64,000 nucleotides of DNA, from NCBI RefSeq assembly GCF_029633865.1, contig NC_079215.1, positions 47,925,786 to 47,989,785 of the forward strand, written 5' to 3'. Both the position numbers and the translations under genes were made by a program. Position 1 is the first letter of the stretch. The number at the start of each line of letters is the position of its first letter. This DNA comes from Lampris incognitus. Its lineage: Eukaryota > Chordata > Actinopteri > Lampriformes > Lampridae. Positions 11,179 to 21,966 of this stretch are shown piece by piece. Below the pieces are notes generated by a model. It was given only the letters and a program-made list of their open reading frames with translations, was not told the DNA's origin and searched no databases.

Positions 11179-11400
11179 GATGTGGTGTATTGGATCGAGC
11201 ACTCGGTGCTCGATTGTGTTGGACTGTCACCACTACTGAGTGCTGTAATACACTGGTCGAGCCTAGTAGTGTGTGACGTCTCCGTCAGTAAAGATCAGAC
11301 TTGTGCCGCATCCTCGTCTCCGTGTACTCATATATATTAGTGATTAAGTTAGTAATCCACGAATAGTAACAGTACAATAGTGTACATAAGAGAAGTCACA
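11179..11400 (+). repeat. Possible 3' LTR of Gypsy-1 (end unclear)
   Basis: A purine-rich stretch (AAAAGAGGGA at 11170-11179) is followed by TGTGGTGTATTGG, which could start an LTR. The sequence contains a perfect 9-bp hairpin at 11194-11214 (ATCGAGCAC, TCG, GTGCTCGAT). Without the 5' LTR in view the end cannot be fixed. The stretch 10948-11178 holds no gene; it has an AAAAGA-rich run at 10988-11012. Confidence 0.4.
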
Positions 11401-11722
11401 ACACATATCATATTCGTCATAAATTTTGTAATTCCATTATAATTCTGTTTATCCTCTTTCATTGTTGTATTGTGTAAATTGTGTAAATACAGCATCCATT
11501 GCACGTTGTCCCTCTTGGGAGAGATGTCTCCTCTGTTGCTCTCCCTGAGGTTTCTTCCTATTTTTTCTCCCTGTTAAAGGGTTTTTTTTTTCAGGGAGTT
11601 GTTCCTTATCTGATGAAAGGGTCTAAGGACAGGATGTTGTGTTGCTGTAAAGCCCACTGAAGCAAATTTGTAATTTGTGATATTGGGCTATACAAATGAA
11701 ATTGACTTGACTTGACTTGACT
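11400..11722 (+). repeat. 3' end of an L2/Rex1-like LINE, with TTGAC tail
   Basis: This is a non-coding fragment with landmarks shared by other copies in the window: GCTCTCCCTGAGGTTTCTTC, a T-run, GCTGTAAAGCCC and GTGATATTGGGCTATACAAA. It ends in (TTGAC) repeats at about 11702-11722. Related copies are at 30790-31045 (+), 31965-32012 (-) and 46534-46646 (-). It is a short, 5'-truncated LINE tail. Confidence 0.7.
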
Positions 11723-12035
11723 TGGTGTTTGGTTTTAAGAGCTCGAGACTTGAGTTGTTCATTTATAATGGTTTTCTTCTCTTTGTTGCCACACAATAAT
11801 CTCTGTTTTTTCCTTATTTAATTGAAGAAAGTTTTGGCTCAACCAATTATTTATCTGCTCCAGCCAGTGACACAGTGAGACAGTCATCACTAATTTCTGG
11901 ATTATAAAAGATATTCACACATCTGTTCCTGAACAATATTATTTTTGCGAAACCATAAGCTCTAACAGCATGTTCCCAAAGCCAAAATAAGTTATGTTTC
12001 ACTGACTTTTTGTAAATAAATTAAAAACTAAAATA
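11723..12035. other. Non-coding, with a 50-bp segment repeated inverted at 20868
   Basis: No gene is visible. The bases at about 11883-11932 (CATCACTAATTTCTGG...) are the near-exact reverse complement of 20866-20912, on the other side of the nested cluster. Confidence 0.6.
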
Positions 12036-12078
12036 TAGTGCTTTCATAAGTGTTCAACCCCCACATATATCATCCGTT

Positions 12079-12360
12079 CCATCCATCCATCCATTATCTG
12101 AACCGCTTATCCTGCTCTCAGGGATGCTGGAGCCTATCCCAGCAGTCATTTGGGTGGCAGGCGGGGAGACATCCTGTATAGGCCACCAGGCCATCTCACT
12201 CACACACAAACACACCTAGGGGCAATTTAGTATGGCCAATTCACCTGACCTACATGTCTTTGGACGACCCCCCCCCCCCAAGGTTGGACTACCCTGGGGT
12301 TGAACCCAGGACCTTCTTGCTGTGAGGCGACCACGCTAACCGCTGCACCACTGTGCCACA
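12079..12360 (-). repeat. tRNA-derived SINE (family A), minus strand
   Basis: Read on the minus strand it starts GTGGCACAGTGGTGCAGCGG, which resembles a tRNA A-box region. It has a B-box (GGGTTCAACCCCAGG at about 12296-12310) about 50 bases on. It ends with GCTGGGATAGGCTCCAGCAT and a GGATGGATGGA tail. The same family occurs at 33691-34150 and, as 3' fragments, at 31165-31253 and 35190-35390. It is transcribed by RNA polymerase III and encodes nothing. Confidence 0.8.
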
Positions 12361-12464
12361 GATCAATACTTTGTAAAGTAACCTTTTGCTGCAATAACAG
12401 CCATAATTATCTTGAGGTAAGTATGTCAAGCTTTGCACATTCTCCTGGAGTAATTTTTAAATAA

Positions 12465-12552
12465 TAAATAATCATTACATTTATATAGCACTTTTCTAGA
12501 TACCCAAAGCGCTTCACATTGAAGGGGGTAACTCACCTCAATCACCACCAAT
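12465..12552 (-). repeat. Short retroposon tail (TATAGC...GCGCTT type)
   Basis: A fragment of about 88 bp lies inside the Tc1 transposase. Its minus-strand reading (GTGAGTTACCCCCTTCAATG ... ATATAAATGTAATG) matches plus-strand 44978-45066 in intron 4 of the B7-like gene and, partly, 48003-48058. It appears to be a common retroposon 3' end. Confidence 0.6.
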
Positions 12553-13360
12553 CTGCCCATTCTTGGCAGAATTTGTACAGGTCTTGCAGGATGGTGGGAT
12601 GGTCCCTCTGGACTGCGACTTTCAGTCTATGCCACAGATTTTCAGTGGGGTCAAGGTCCAGACTTTGACTTGGCCACTCCAAAACATTCACTTTTTTTGT
12701 TGCTGAGCCATGCTATTGTTGCTTTAGCCTTGTAGTTAGGATCATTATCCTGCTGGAAGGTGAACCTTCTCCCAGCTTCAGTTTTATTGTTATTTTATGT
12801 AAAGCACATTGTGTTACCCTGTGTATGAAATGTGCTATATAAATAAAGTTTGACTTGACTTTTATGGCAGACTGCAACAGGTTTTCTTCCAATATTTCCC
12901 TGTATTTAGCTCCATCCTTTCTTCCCTCAATTTGAACAAGGTTCCCAGTGCCTGCAGGTGAAAAGCAACCCCATAGCATTGTGCTGCCGCTGTCATGCTT
13001 CACTGTAGGGAGTGTGTTTTTTAGGGCATGAGCAGTGTTAGGTTTGTGCCACACTTAACGCTTTGAGTTTTGGCTAAAAAGCTCAACTTTCGTCTCATCT
13101 GACCACAAAACCTTTACCCACATCCTAACTGGGTCGCTCTCATGCTTGCTAGCAAACTCCAAGTGTGCTTTTATATACATAGTTTTGAGCAACAGCTTCT
13201 TTTTTACCTCCCTCCCATACAGGCCAGATTTATGGAGAGCCCATGACAGGGTTGACTCATGCACATTTACTCCAGTTTCAGCCACTGACCTCTGGAGCTC
13301 CTTCAAAGTGATTGCAGGATCATCTGTGGCTTTCCTCACCAGCCCATGTCTTGCTCAGAC
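12553..13360 (-). pseudogene. Tc1-like transposase remnant
   Basis: Two minus-strand pieces are seen. At 13055-13339 there is the region before and around the first catalytic Asp (VLWSDETKVELF). At 12713-13054 there is the following region ([33 protein letters not shown]). A stop separates them. A foreign tail at about 12782-12861 interrupts the protein, and the last part continues as non-open sequence to about 12553. The N-terminal DNA-binding region is missing, cut at about 13360 by the hAT remnant. In intact relatives this DDE enzyme cuts and pastes the element at TA sites. This copy is dead. Confidence 0.85.
12782..12861 (-). repeat. LINE tail inserted in the Tc1 transposase
   Basis: About 80 bp ending (plus strand) ATATAAATAAAGTTTGACTT splits the transposase reading frame. 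It looks like the 3' end of a LINE or SINE. Confidence 0.6.
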
Positions 13361-13913
13361 GAGTGGCGATGCTAGGGTTTATTGGAGCCCTAGGCAAAAA
13401 TTCTCAGGAGGGGCCCCCAACCAGTGTTCATCGCCATTATGTTATAAATAATCTGACACCAACAAAAAATATACAAAATATGAACTTTTTTTTGGTTCCA
13501 AATGTGCACATAATGTAACTTTCAAAATATAAAGAACAATAAAAACCAGAACACTGTCACACTATCAAGGCCAGATTAAAGTAACATGGGCCCCGGGGCT
13601 ATGAGTTTTTCAAGCCCCCCCATCAACAATCACTTAAGACTGCGGTTTTATTTTATGACACAATGAGATTTTTGATGATGGATATAATGTCTAAGTGAGT
13701 AAAGGCAACTAATAGAACAGTCTGGTAAATTCAGAAGATTACTTCACTTTACTGTGATGCAGCATTTAAAACCAGGAAAAGATAACACTTATGCCATATC
13801 ACAAAATCTAAGGCAATATATCTAGTCTCATATCACAATATCTGATACACATGTTAACACATTGCCAACTGCTGCTATGACTAATTCCACTTATTCTTCC
13901 TCTCATAGCAGTT

Positions 13914-13988
<75 letters not shown>
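13914..13988. repeat. (CA)n microsatellite
   Basis: About 37 dinucleotide units inside hAT-F. Confidence 0.95.
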
Positions 13989-13990
<2 letters not shown>

Positions 13991-14220
13991 AAACAAACAG
14001 ATGAAAGCAAGCCCTTTGCTTTGCCGAGTAAGTTCAAGTGCCATACAGTCTAAATGGCCACAATAAAATGTCCAGTGTCCAAAAACAAACTCATATAACA
14101 CTGGCGAGTAAAGCCTGCATGCATCCTTCTGTCCGGTGTTCCTCCACTCAAAAGTAGTGCAAGCATAAGAATGTTGAACGAATCAATAACAACCGCAGGT
14201 ATTAAAGTCTGTTCTTACCC

Positions 14221-14870
14221 TTAAAATGACTTCCTCCTGGTTTGACGAATGGCAAAGTCTTTGATTAGAGTGGTGAAGTCCAGGGCTCTAACAATGTCAA
14301 TGACATCAATGTTAAGTGGCTGAGTCTTTCTTGTCCCATTGTAGAGCGCAGTCTGTTCTTGACACGTCCAAGTTTTGAAAAGGGGCGCCCTTGAGGCATT
14401 GGTTACAGAGAGAATAAAATAAATCCTGAAGGCTATATCCATGTTTGGAAAACTAGTGACAGGTTCCTCTTCCTTATTAATTGAAGCAAGGCCCGCGCAC
14501 TTGTATTTTCTTCATTTCTGATTAATTCTTTGAACTGCTCTATTTCATCAACAAAGTCCCCCTGTAAGTCTGCATGGTATTTCATCTGAAGCAGTGTAGC
14601 TGCTGAACGAAGTTCTTGAGATGAGATGATGTGAATTTTATTTAGAAATCCAGAGCTGCTATTCAGTGCATTATGGGATTCATACCTCATGTCTAGTTCT
14701 GCCACACATATTATCAATGATCACAGTGAAAACATCCACTGCAAATTTTTGTCGGCCGATCATTGTCATTCCAACATCTGGCTCAGATGATTCATCTGGT
14801 GGTTTTTTACGCCGTCTCCCTCTGACTGTGTCGGCCTTGTAAGTCTCTGCGACACTTGGTGACAGCCTGG
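14221..14870 (-). pseudogene. hAT-F transposase C-terminal half
   Basis: Minus-strand reading gives a stretch with KADTVRGRRRKKPPDE (about 14800), then KFAVDVFTVIIDNM, then LRSAATLLQMKYHADLQGDF. After a frameshift near 14440 comes MDIAFRIYFILSVTNASRA and the typical end LDFTTLIKDFAIRQTRRKSF. This order (linker, core end, dimerisation region) is that of hAT transposases of the ZMYM/TTF-finger type. The usual ERSFSKLK segment is degraded. It is related to the remains in hAT-B at 51790-52260. Confidence 0.8.
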
Positions 14871-15644
14871 ATGAGCACCTGTGCCATCTCGTCAGTGAGG
14901 AATGGGCGAATTCTCCTGATGTTATAGAGTAGAAATCTGCAGGAGTGAGCTACCGATGCAACATTTTCAGCAAATGACAGTTGGTCATCCAGGATCACAC
15001 CCAGATTCCTCACAGTCCGAGTTGGCATCACCACGGTGTTGTCAATGGTGATGTCCAGGTCTCGGTGCGCAACCTTTCCCCGGGAGGAACATCAGCTCTG
15101 TCTTGTCCAGATTGAGCTTCAGGTGGTGTGTCGCCATCCACTCTGAGATGTCAGTCAAGCACGCAGCAATGCGTGTCTCTACTTGTGTGTCAGAGGGAGG
15201 AAAGGACAAGATCAGCTAGGTGTCATCAGCATAACAATGGTAAGAGTAGGCATGCGAGTGAATAACAGAATCCAGGGATGTCGTGCACAGGGAGAAAAGG
15301 AGAGGACCCAGAACCAAACCCTGTGGAACGCCTGCAGTCAGTCTGCGAGGCTCCGACACAGATCCCCTCCATGTCACCTGGTAGGAGCAACCCGTCAGGT
15401 AGGTTGCAAACATTGAGAGTGCAGAGCCTGTGACACCCAGCCCCTCGACGGTAGAGAGGAGGATCTGGTGGTTCACTGTGTCGAACGCAGCTGACAGGTC
15501 CAGGAGTATCAGGACAGAGGAGAGAGAGTTTGCTGTCGCAGAGTGCAGTGATTCTGTCACCGCAAGGAGGGCCGTCTCTGTTGAGTGACCCAACCTGAAC
15601 CTAGAGTGGTTGGGGTCCAGGAGGTTGTTCTGGTTGAGGTACAA
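14870..15644 (-). pseudogene. L2-1 reverse transcriptase, C-terminal part truncated
   Basis: Motifs in order are STETALLAVTESLH, VLILLDLSAAFDTVNH (first catalytic Asp), LTAGVPQGLVLGPLLFS, then HCYADDT (catalytic YADD, intact, about 15216-15230). Past a frame break come RNLGVILDDQLSF and IRRIRPFLTDEMAQVLIQAV up to about 14870. Frameshifts separate the parts. Confidence 0.85.
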
Positions 15645-16286
15645 AGAAAGTTGGTTAAAGACAGCACGTTTGAAAGTTTTGGATAGAAAGGGTAGAAGGG
15701 AAACTGGTCTGTAGTTTTTGATGTCAGAGGGATTAAGTGATGGTTTCTTGAGGAGGGGGGTGACTCTAGCAGTCTTGAAGGCAGATGGAAAGCATCCTGC
15801 CTAGAGAGAGGGGTTGATGAGGTGGGTTAGATAGGGAAGGAGTTAAGGTGCTATAGACTGAAGAAGAGGGGAGCGGACCGGGTCAAGGGAGTTTGTGGTG
15901 GGGCGACTGGATGTGATGAGGTTTAGAACCTCGTCGGGGGAGAGGGGAGCGTGGTGGGATAGGGTGGAACGTGGAGAGGTGAGGGAGGGTGCAGAGGGTG
16001 GGATAGTGTAAGCAGCACTAACCAGGTGGTGAGAAATGGAGGATCTGATGTAGTTTACCTTCTTTTCAAAGAAGTTTGCGAAGTCATCAAGGAGAAGGGA
16101 GGAAGTAGGATGAGGAGGTGGGGGTTGAAGAAGTGTAGAGAAGGTTTCAAAGAGTTTCTTAGGATTAGAGGCAGAGGATATGATTGTAGAGCGATAGAAG
16201 GCATCCTTAGCAGCAGCAAGGGAGGAGGAGAAAGTGGAAAGAAGAGACTGGAAGTTGAGAAGGTCCTCTGTGAGTTTGCCTTATCT

Positions 16287-17210
16287 CTATTTGCGCTCTG
16301 CCACTCTCAGGCTCCGTCTGTCAGTACATACTGAGTCGGTCAGCCAAGGGGCAGGTGGAGTTGGGCGTGCAGACCTGGAGGTGAGGGGACAGAGATTTTC
16401 CAGAGAAGAGGAGAGGGTAGAGAGAAGAAGATCAGTAGCAGTGTCAGGGGGTAGGAGAGAGAAAGATTCAGGTTTAGGGAGGATAGAGGTAACAGAGGAA
16501 GAAAGATCAGTGGCGGAGAGAGAGCGGAGGTGTCTACGGATGGAAACCATGTGGGTAGGGGAAGGGGCTGAGGGGGGTGAAGAGAGGGAGAGAGAGTAGG
16601 ACATGAAATAGTGGTCATCGAGCTGGAGGGGAGTAACAGAGAGATTGGAAATAGGACAGTGTCTGGTAAAGATAAGGTCCAGCTGGTTGCCGGCCTTGTA
16701 GGTATGAGGAGAGGGTGAAAGGTGGAGTTCAAAGGAGGAGAGGAAAGAGAGAAGAGGATCTAGTTTGTTCGTGTGGATGTTGAAGTCACCGAGAAAGATA
16801 AGTGCAGAGTCATCAACAGGGAAGTGCGAGACAAGTGTGTCAAGCTCCTCCAGAAACTCACCCAGGGGGCCTGTTGGGCGGTACACAACCACGATGGTGA
16901 GTTTGACTGGGTAAGAGACAGTAACAGCATGAAATTCAAAAGAGGGAGCAGAAAATTGTGGAATGGAAACAAGAGAGTATTTCCATTTCAGGAAGATTGG
17001 CAAGCCAGTACCACCACCCCGCCTCCCAGTTCTGAGAGTGGGAGAAAAAGGTTGCACATCAGACAGAGCTGCGGGTGTGGTAGTGTTTTCTGGCATGATC
17101 CAGGTCTCAGTTAGAGCAAGAAAGTTGAGGGAGAGCAAGGATGCGTAGCCTGAGATAAACTCAGCTTTCGGCACCGCAGACTGGCAATTCCAGAGCCCTC
17201 CCGTCACCAC
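16287..17210 (-). pseudogene. L2-1 endonuclease region
   Basis: A 307-codon open stretch shows the endonuclease motifs of LINEs: LTETW (about residue 34), RRGGGTGLPIF, VVVYRP, FLGDFNIH (about residue 142), TYKAGNQLDLIF and LDDHYFMSYSLS. This is the domain that nicks target DNA to prime reverse transcription. The stretch then runs out of frame toward RT. The catalytic Asp and His of the GDFN and DDH motifs are present. Confidence 0.85.
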
Positions 17211-18396
17211 TTGCTCAACGTGAGTGGAGAGAGTGGGATAGATGAGATTGGTAGGGTCAAAGCGCCTAGGAGTGACCCACCGTCTATGCCAGCCCCGGGA
17301 AGAGGAAAGGACAGGAATGCGAAGGAAACCCAGTCTATACTAGGTACACAAAATACAGATGACTGAACAGATCTAAAAAGAGCAGTCCGTGCTTGACGAA
17401 GTCTTGGCTTGAAAAAGTCGCGCTTGCCTTTGTTCACTTTAGCCTTTGTTCAACCTAGGCTTGTTTGACTGATGCTTGGAAGCTGACGTTTCCAAGTAGC
17501 AGCAGTGATTTAAAGAACACGGTTTGCTAATTGTCTGCCGTGAGTGCAGGCCACACCCTGGCCATTTAACACCCAATTGGCCAAAGAAGTACACTAAAAA
17601 TACGCCTATTGCCCAGAAACTGGTCACTTATGTAAAACTCTATCAATCCTCACACAATACCATTAAAACTGCAAACAGCAAGTTACCAAGGAATATATTT
17701 ATAAGCTAAAAGGATAACTAAGTCAAAACAGCTAGGCAACAATGAATATTTAAGGACACACTAGGTGAAAACAGCTACAGTTAGAATAAGTAAATAAGAC
17801 AAGTAAGTAAATAGAATAAGACAACTACAGCTAAAATAAGATCCCACTAGGTACCAGCAGCAGATGTATAGACAAAGGACTAATACTCAAGCAGCTGGAA
17901 TAAGACCAGTAGCAACTTGTTAAGCAAGAAAGATGATACTTACTCTATTCTAGATGAACCAGCAATTCAGAATCACTCCAGAAGTTAAAATGCACACTGA
18001 TGCGGAACAGATGCAGATCTGATGATACGACCACCCGAGCATCCAAAACATGTGGCCGTATGTTTTTGACACTCAGGTGAAGAGAAGCGCAGTGTCAACT
18101 GATCACCACCTGGTGGTGAGTTGGATCAGATGGTGGGGAAGGTTGCCGGACAGACCTGGCAAACCCGAACGTGTAGTGAGTGTGAACTGGTAACATCTGG
18201 CGGAGGCCCCTGTCCGTGAGGTCTTCAACTCCCACCTCCGGAAGAAGTTCTTGTGTATCCCAAGGGAGGCTAGCGACATGAGTCTGAGTGGGCCATGTTC
18301 AAAGCCTCTATTGTAGATGCGACAGGCAGGAGCTGAGGTCAAAAGGTCATCGGTGCCTGTCGAGGCGGCAACCCAAGAATCCGCTGGTGGACACTG

Positions 18397-20688
18397 GTGG
18401 TGAAGGAAGCCATCAGGCTGAAAAAGGAGGCCTTTCAGATTTGGTTGGCCGAGGGGGCTCCTGAAGCAGCAGACAGGTACCACGAGGCCAGAAGGGCTGC
18501 TGCTTCGGCGGTTGCGAAAGCAAAAACTCGGGTGTGGGAGGAGTTCGGCGAGGCTATGGAGGAGGACTTTCGGTTGGCGTCAAGGAAGTTCTGGCAAACC
18601 ATCCGGCGACTCAGGAAGGGGAAGCAGGGCTTGACTCAGGCTATGTTCAGCCGGGGAGGGGAACTGTTGACCCGGACTGGGGATGTTGTCAAGCGGTGGA
18701 AAGAACACTTTGAGGAGGTCCTGAATCCGACTAACACGTCCTCAGTGGAGGAGGTAGAGTCTGAAGACTCAGGGGAAGCCCCACCCATATCCCTGGCAGA
18801 GGTCTCTGAGGTACTTAAAAAGCTCCTCGGTAGCAAGGTACCGGGTGTGGATGAGATTCGCCCTGAGATGCTGAAGGCTCTGGACATTGTTGGGCTGTCT
18901 TGGTTGACATGCCTCTTCAGTGTTGCGTGAAGGTCAGGGACAGTACTTGTGGAGTGGCAGACTGGGGTATTGGTTCCCATATTCAAAAAGGGGGACCGGA
19001 GGGTGTGCTCCAATTATCGGGGCATCACGTTGCTCAGCCTCCCTGGGAAAGTCTACTTTAGGGTGCTCGAAAGGAGGCTCCGACTGATTGTCGAATCTCA
19101 GAACCAGGAGGAACAATGCGGATTCCGTCCTGGCCGTGTAACAACGGACAAACTCTTTACCCTTGCGGAAGTGCTGAGGGTGGCATGGGAGTTTGACCAG
19201 CCAGTCTACATGTGTTTTGTGGACTTGGAGAAGGCTTACGACCGTGTACCCTGGGGCACTCTGTGGGGGGTACTGTGAGAGTATGAGGTACCGGGGCAGT
19301 TGCTGCAAGCCATTCAGTCCTTGTATAACCAAAGTGAGAGCTGTGTCCATATTCTTGGCACAAAGTCAAACACGTTTTCGGTGGGTGTCGGACTCCGCCA
19401 AGGTTGTCCCTTGTCTCCGATGCTGTTTGTGATATTGTGGTGGCCAGTGATACAGAGAAATTGCAAAAACAGTCAATGAGACGAGGATCCCTCAAAATAA
19501 GACATTTATTGACGTATCAACAAAGTCTGAGTCAGGTCTGCAGAGGGACTGAAAATCAGACAAAAGCCTCCCTGTCTTTATACCATTTACAAATCTAGTG
19601 AACAATCTACTTGCGTCAGTCAGTGTCCTGCTTTTAATCAGGGACCTTGTTGATCAGGACATGTTGGCGGAGCAGGAGCCTCTCTATCGATGCAAGGATG
19701 ACGTTAGGATGTCTTCAGTCATTGCCCTTTGACAGTCTAATGATTGTCTTCATATGCTACTACTACTGCTACTACTGTTTTCTGCATAATAATGGTTACA
19801 CTTACATGATGGAATGTCACTTATCATACTTTTGGGCATGAACAAGTTAATTTTCTACTAACGTTCTGTCCTGGTTATATGGCCTTGTGCTACTTGCCAC
19901 AATTGCTTGTCACTCTAGTCACATGAAACGACAGATTCTCACATGTGCCCTTACGTACTACCATAATATTCATGGACAGGGTCTCAAGGCGCAGCAAAGG
20001 TGAGGAGTGTGTCCGTTTTGGGAACCTCAGAATTGCATCTCTGCTCTTCGCAGATGATGTGGTTTTGTTGGCTACATCAGAACGCAACCTCCGGCATGCA
20101 CTGGGGTGGTTTGCAGCTGAGTGTGATGTGGCTGGGATGAGAGTCAGCACCTCCAAGTCTGAGGCCATGGTTCTCTACCAGAAAATGGTGGATTGCTCCC
20201 TCCGGGTTGGGGATGAGTTGTTGCCTCAAGTGAAGGAATTCAATTATCTCGGGGTCTTGTTCATGAGTGCGGGTAGGATGGAGCGGGAGATTGACAGGCG
20301 GATTGGTGTAGCATCAGCAGTAATGCGGACATTGTACCGGACCGTTGTGGCAAAGAAGGAGCTGAGCCGGGAGGCAAAGCTCTCAATTTACCAGTCAATC
20401 TTCGTTCCAATCCTCACCTATGGTCATGAGCTTTGGGTAGTGATCAAAAGGGTGAGATCGCGGATACAAGCGGCTGAAATTAGTTTCCTCCGTAGGGTGT
20501 CTGGGCTCAGCCTTATAGATAGGGTGAGGAGCTCAGACATCTGGAGGGAGCTTGGAGTAGAGCCGCTGCTCCTTCGCATCGAAAGGAGCCAGTTGAGGTG
20601 GTTCAGGCATCTGATTAGGATGCCTCCTGGGCGCTTTCCTTTGGAGATTTTCCAGGCATGTCCAACTGGGAGAAGCCCCCTGGGGTAG
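18397..20688 (+). pseudogene. Rex3 reverse transcriptase (broken and interrupted)
   Basis: The N-terminal part (EARRAAASAVAKAKTRVWEE, RKFWQTIRRLRKGKQ) is open at 18397-18930. A frame break near 18925 is followed by WQTGVLVPIFKKGDRR, CSNYRGITLLS, QCGFRPGR and VDLEKAYDRVPWG (first catalytic Asp) to a stop at 19278. Then come GLRQGCPLSPMLFV and the solo LTR at 19436-19965. It resumes at about 19971 with MDRVSRRSK, SLLFADDVVLL (catalytic FADD, intact) and a long C-terminus ending RMPPGRFPLEIFQACPTG at about 20670. It is dead but easy to recognise. Confidence 0.85.
19436..19965 (-). repeat. Solo LTR inside Rex3 (530 bp)
   Basis: Removing 19436-19965 rejoins the Rex3 frame exactly (…LFVI / FMDRV…). 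The 4-bp ATAT flanks it on both sides (19432-19435 and 19966-19969). The ends TGTGGTGG and CTACCATA are imperfect inverted repeats. On the minus strand an AATAAA occurs near the end, about 19500, so the LTR probably lies in minus orientation. No internal coding region is present, so it is a solo LTR left by LTR-LTR recombination. The family is unknown. Confidence 0.65.
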
Positions 20689-21631
20689 ACCCAGAACTCA
20701 CTGGAGGGATTACATGTCCAATCTGGCCTAGGAACGCTTTAGGATCCCCCAGGAGTATCTGGAGAGCTTTGCATGGGAGAGGGACGTCTGGAGTGCCCTA
20801 CTTAGCTTGCTGCCACTGTGACCCGACCCCGGAGAAGTGGCTGATGATGAGATGAGATGAGGAACAGATGCGTGAGTATTTTATAATCCAGAAATTAGTG
20901 ATGACTATCAAGGGGGTTGAATACTTTTGCAAGGCACTGTACATCCTTCTCTTACTCAGACATGTGACTACAGTGTGTTTGTTTTTTGTTTTTTTGTCTA
21001 CATGGTGATGGTGGTCATGTGGCTCAGGTCCTGAGCTGTTCCGGTGGCATCTGGACACTGCTTGGCATCCTCCTCATCATATTATCTATCTGCTCAGGAT
21101 GGTGGCCTGAGCAGACACTCCTTGCCACTGCTCGTCTGTTGTCGGCTGGATTTGCTGTTGTTTTCTTTTTTTGTCTTCCTCGCCTTTTGTATGTCCGTTT
21201 GTTGTTTAAGTCGGAGTACTGCTGGCGTTGTGTGTGACTGCCGCTTCTCCCACCAACTTGTCTTTCCCCTCTCTGTCTCCGTCTTTTCGGCACTCCGTGC
21301 TAGCCGCCTAACTAGCTAACTGGCTAACCACCACTCAGCTAACGTTAGCTTTACATGAGCTCTGACCTCCTGGCTCTGCATGCTAGCTTGCGGATCTGGC
21401 TCCGTCCCCCACCCCCCGGCGGATTATTTATTTTATTTTTCCACAGCAGTGGACACTATCCCTCTTTGGACCATCGTCAATTGGGACTAGCATAATCTGG
21501 ACATCACCGTCCCTGGCGGCACTCCCCTTCATATCGTGAGTAGCAAGCCCCATCTCATCTGTCCTCTGTGCTATCCCTCCTATGCTTCCAACGTTATTAA
21601 CTCACCCATCTCATGGAACCAATACTCTGCC

Positions 21632-21841
21632 TGTAATGAATGAAAGGTCACGTGTTTAACTTGACCTACTCACGGGTGTACGTGCAGTGCGTGTGACGTA
21701 TACAGGAAGTGAGAAGCGCATGTTATGAAGGTTGTATGTCGGATGAACGCTAGTAAAAGCTACGCAGTTAAGAACCTACGAAGTCGGCTCGTTCTTGAAT
21801 TATTCTTATGTCAGTAAGACAAGGCGTCTACGGACATTACA
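21632..21841. repeat. 210-bp solo LTR in the L2-2 5' region
   Basis: It starts TGTAATG and ends CATTACA (perfect 7-bp inverted termini). It is flanked by the 5-bp duplication CTGCC (21627-21631 and 21842-21846). No internal region is present. Size, TG...CA ends and 5-bp duplication fit a Ty3/gypsy or ERV solo LTR. Confidence 0.85.
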
Positions 21842-21966
21842 CTGCCCTCTCCTGTTTTTACTTACGTTACCCCCCTTATTATGACTACATAGAATATCCT
21901 GGTTTCTCTTATTATTATCTCCCCTGATTAGCTCCCCTCCTCCTCCTCCCTTACACTACTCTCCCG

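Larger units (their letters stand above)
1..11400 (+). mobile_element. Ty3/gypsy LTR retrotransposon 1 (Gypsy-1), split by Gypsy-2
   Basis: The two halves, 1-2128 and 9363 to about 11400, read as one gypsy pol when the intervening 2129-9358 element is removed. The left half stops inside RNase H after HQY and the right half resumes with YGRPV in the expected place. The bases AGTA occur at both junctions (2125-2128 and 9359-9362), which is the target duplication of the invader. The 5' LTR and the start of gag lie left of the window, so the family's LTR cannot be defined here. The domain order gag zinc knuckles, protease, RT, RNase H, integrase is the Ty3/gypsy order. The right end is uncertain. 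Confidence 0.85.
13356..14870 (-). mobile_element. hAT remnant (hAT-F), truncated by the L2 LINE
   Basis: The left part (13361-13425, GAGTGGCGATGCTAGGG ... GGGGCCCCC) looks like a hAT terminal region and interrupts the Tc1 element. Minus-strand coding remains of a hAT transposase lie at 14221-14870. No right-hand inverted repeat is visible because the L2 LINE begins at about 14870. A (CA)n tract is inside. No certain 8-bp duplication could be read. Confidence 0.65.
14870..18005 (-). mobile_element. L2/Maui-like LINE, minus strand (L2-1)
   Basis: On the minus strand, an apurinic-type endonuclease (17210-16287) is followed by reverse transcriptase (15644-14870). The copy ends abruptly within the C-terminal region at about 14870, where hAT-F sequence begins, so its 3' end is missing. 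The 5' untranslated part appears to extend through 17440-18005, where I see no gene. The boundaries at both ends are approximate. Confidence 0.75.
18017..20866 (+). mobile_element. Rex3 (RTE-clade) retroposon, 5'-truncated
   Basis: The 11-bp duplication GGAACAGATGC flanks it (18006-18016 and from about 20867). It starts within the end of the endonuclease (STDHHLVVSW at about 18090), continues through RT, and ends GATGATGAGATGAGATGAG. A GATG-repeat tail is a known feature of teleost Rex3. A solo LTR (19436-19965) interrupts RT. 5' truncation is normal for this element. Confidence 0.85.
12036..20939 (-). mobile_element. Tc1/mariner element, disrupted by at least five later insertions
   Basis: The right end AAGGGGGTTGAATACTTTTG...GGCACTG is flanked by TA (20940-20941). 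The left end TAGTGCTTTCATAAGTGTTC is flanked by TA (12034-12035). The two are imperfect inverted repeats of the type seen in fish Tc1-like elements. Between them lie Tc1 transposase remains (minus strand, 12362-13360) and the later insertions: a SINE, two LINE/SINE tails, a hAT remnant, an L2 LINE and Rex3 with its solo LTR. The outer boundary is inferred from the terminal repeats. The inverted pair at 11883 and 20868 suggests an alternative left end about 160 bp further out. Confidence 0.65.

Noticed and set aside
13914..13988. CRISPR-like regular repeats
   Set aside because: Simple CA repeats without spacers; nothing in the window has direct repeats with unique spacers.
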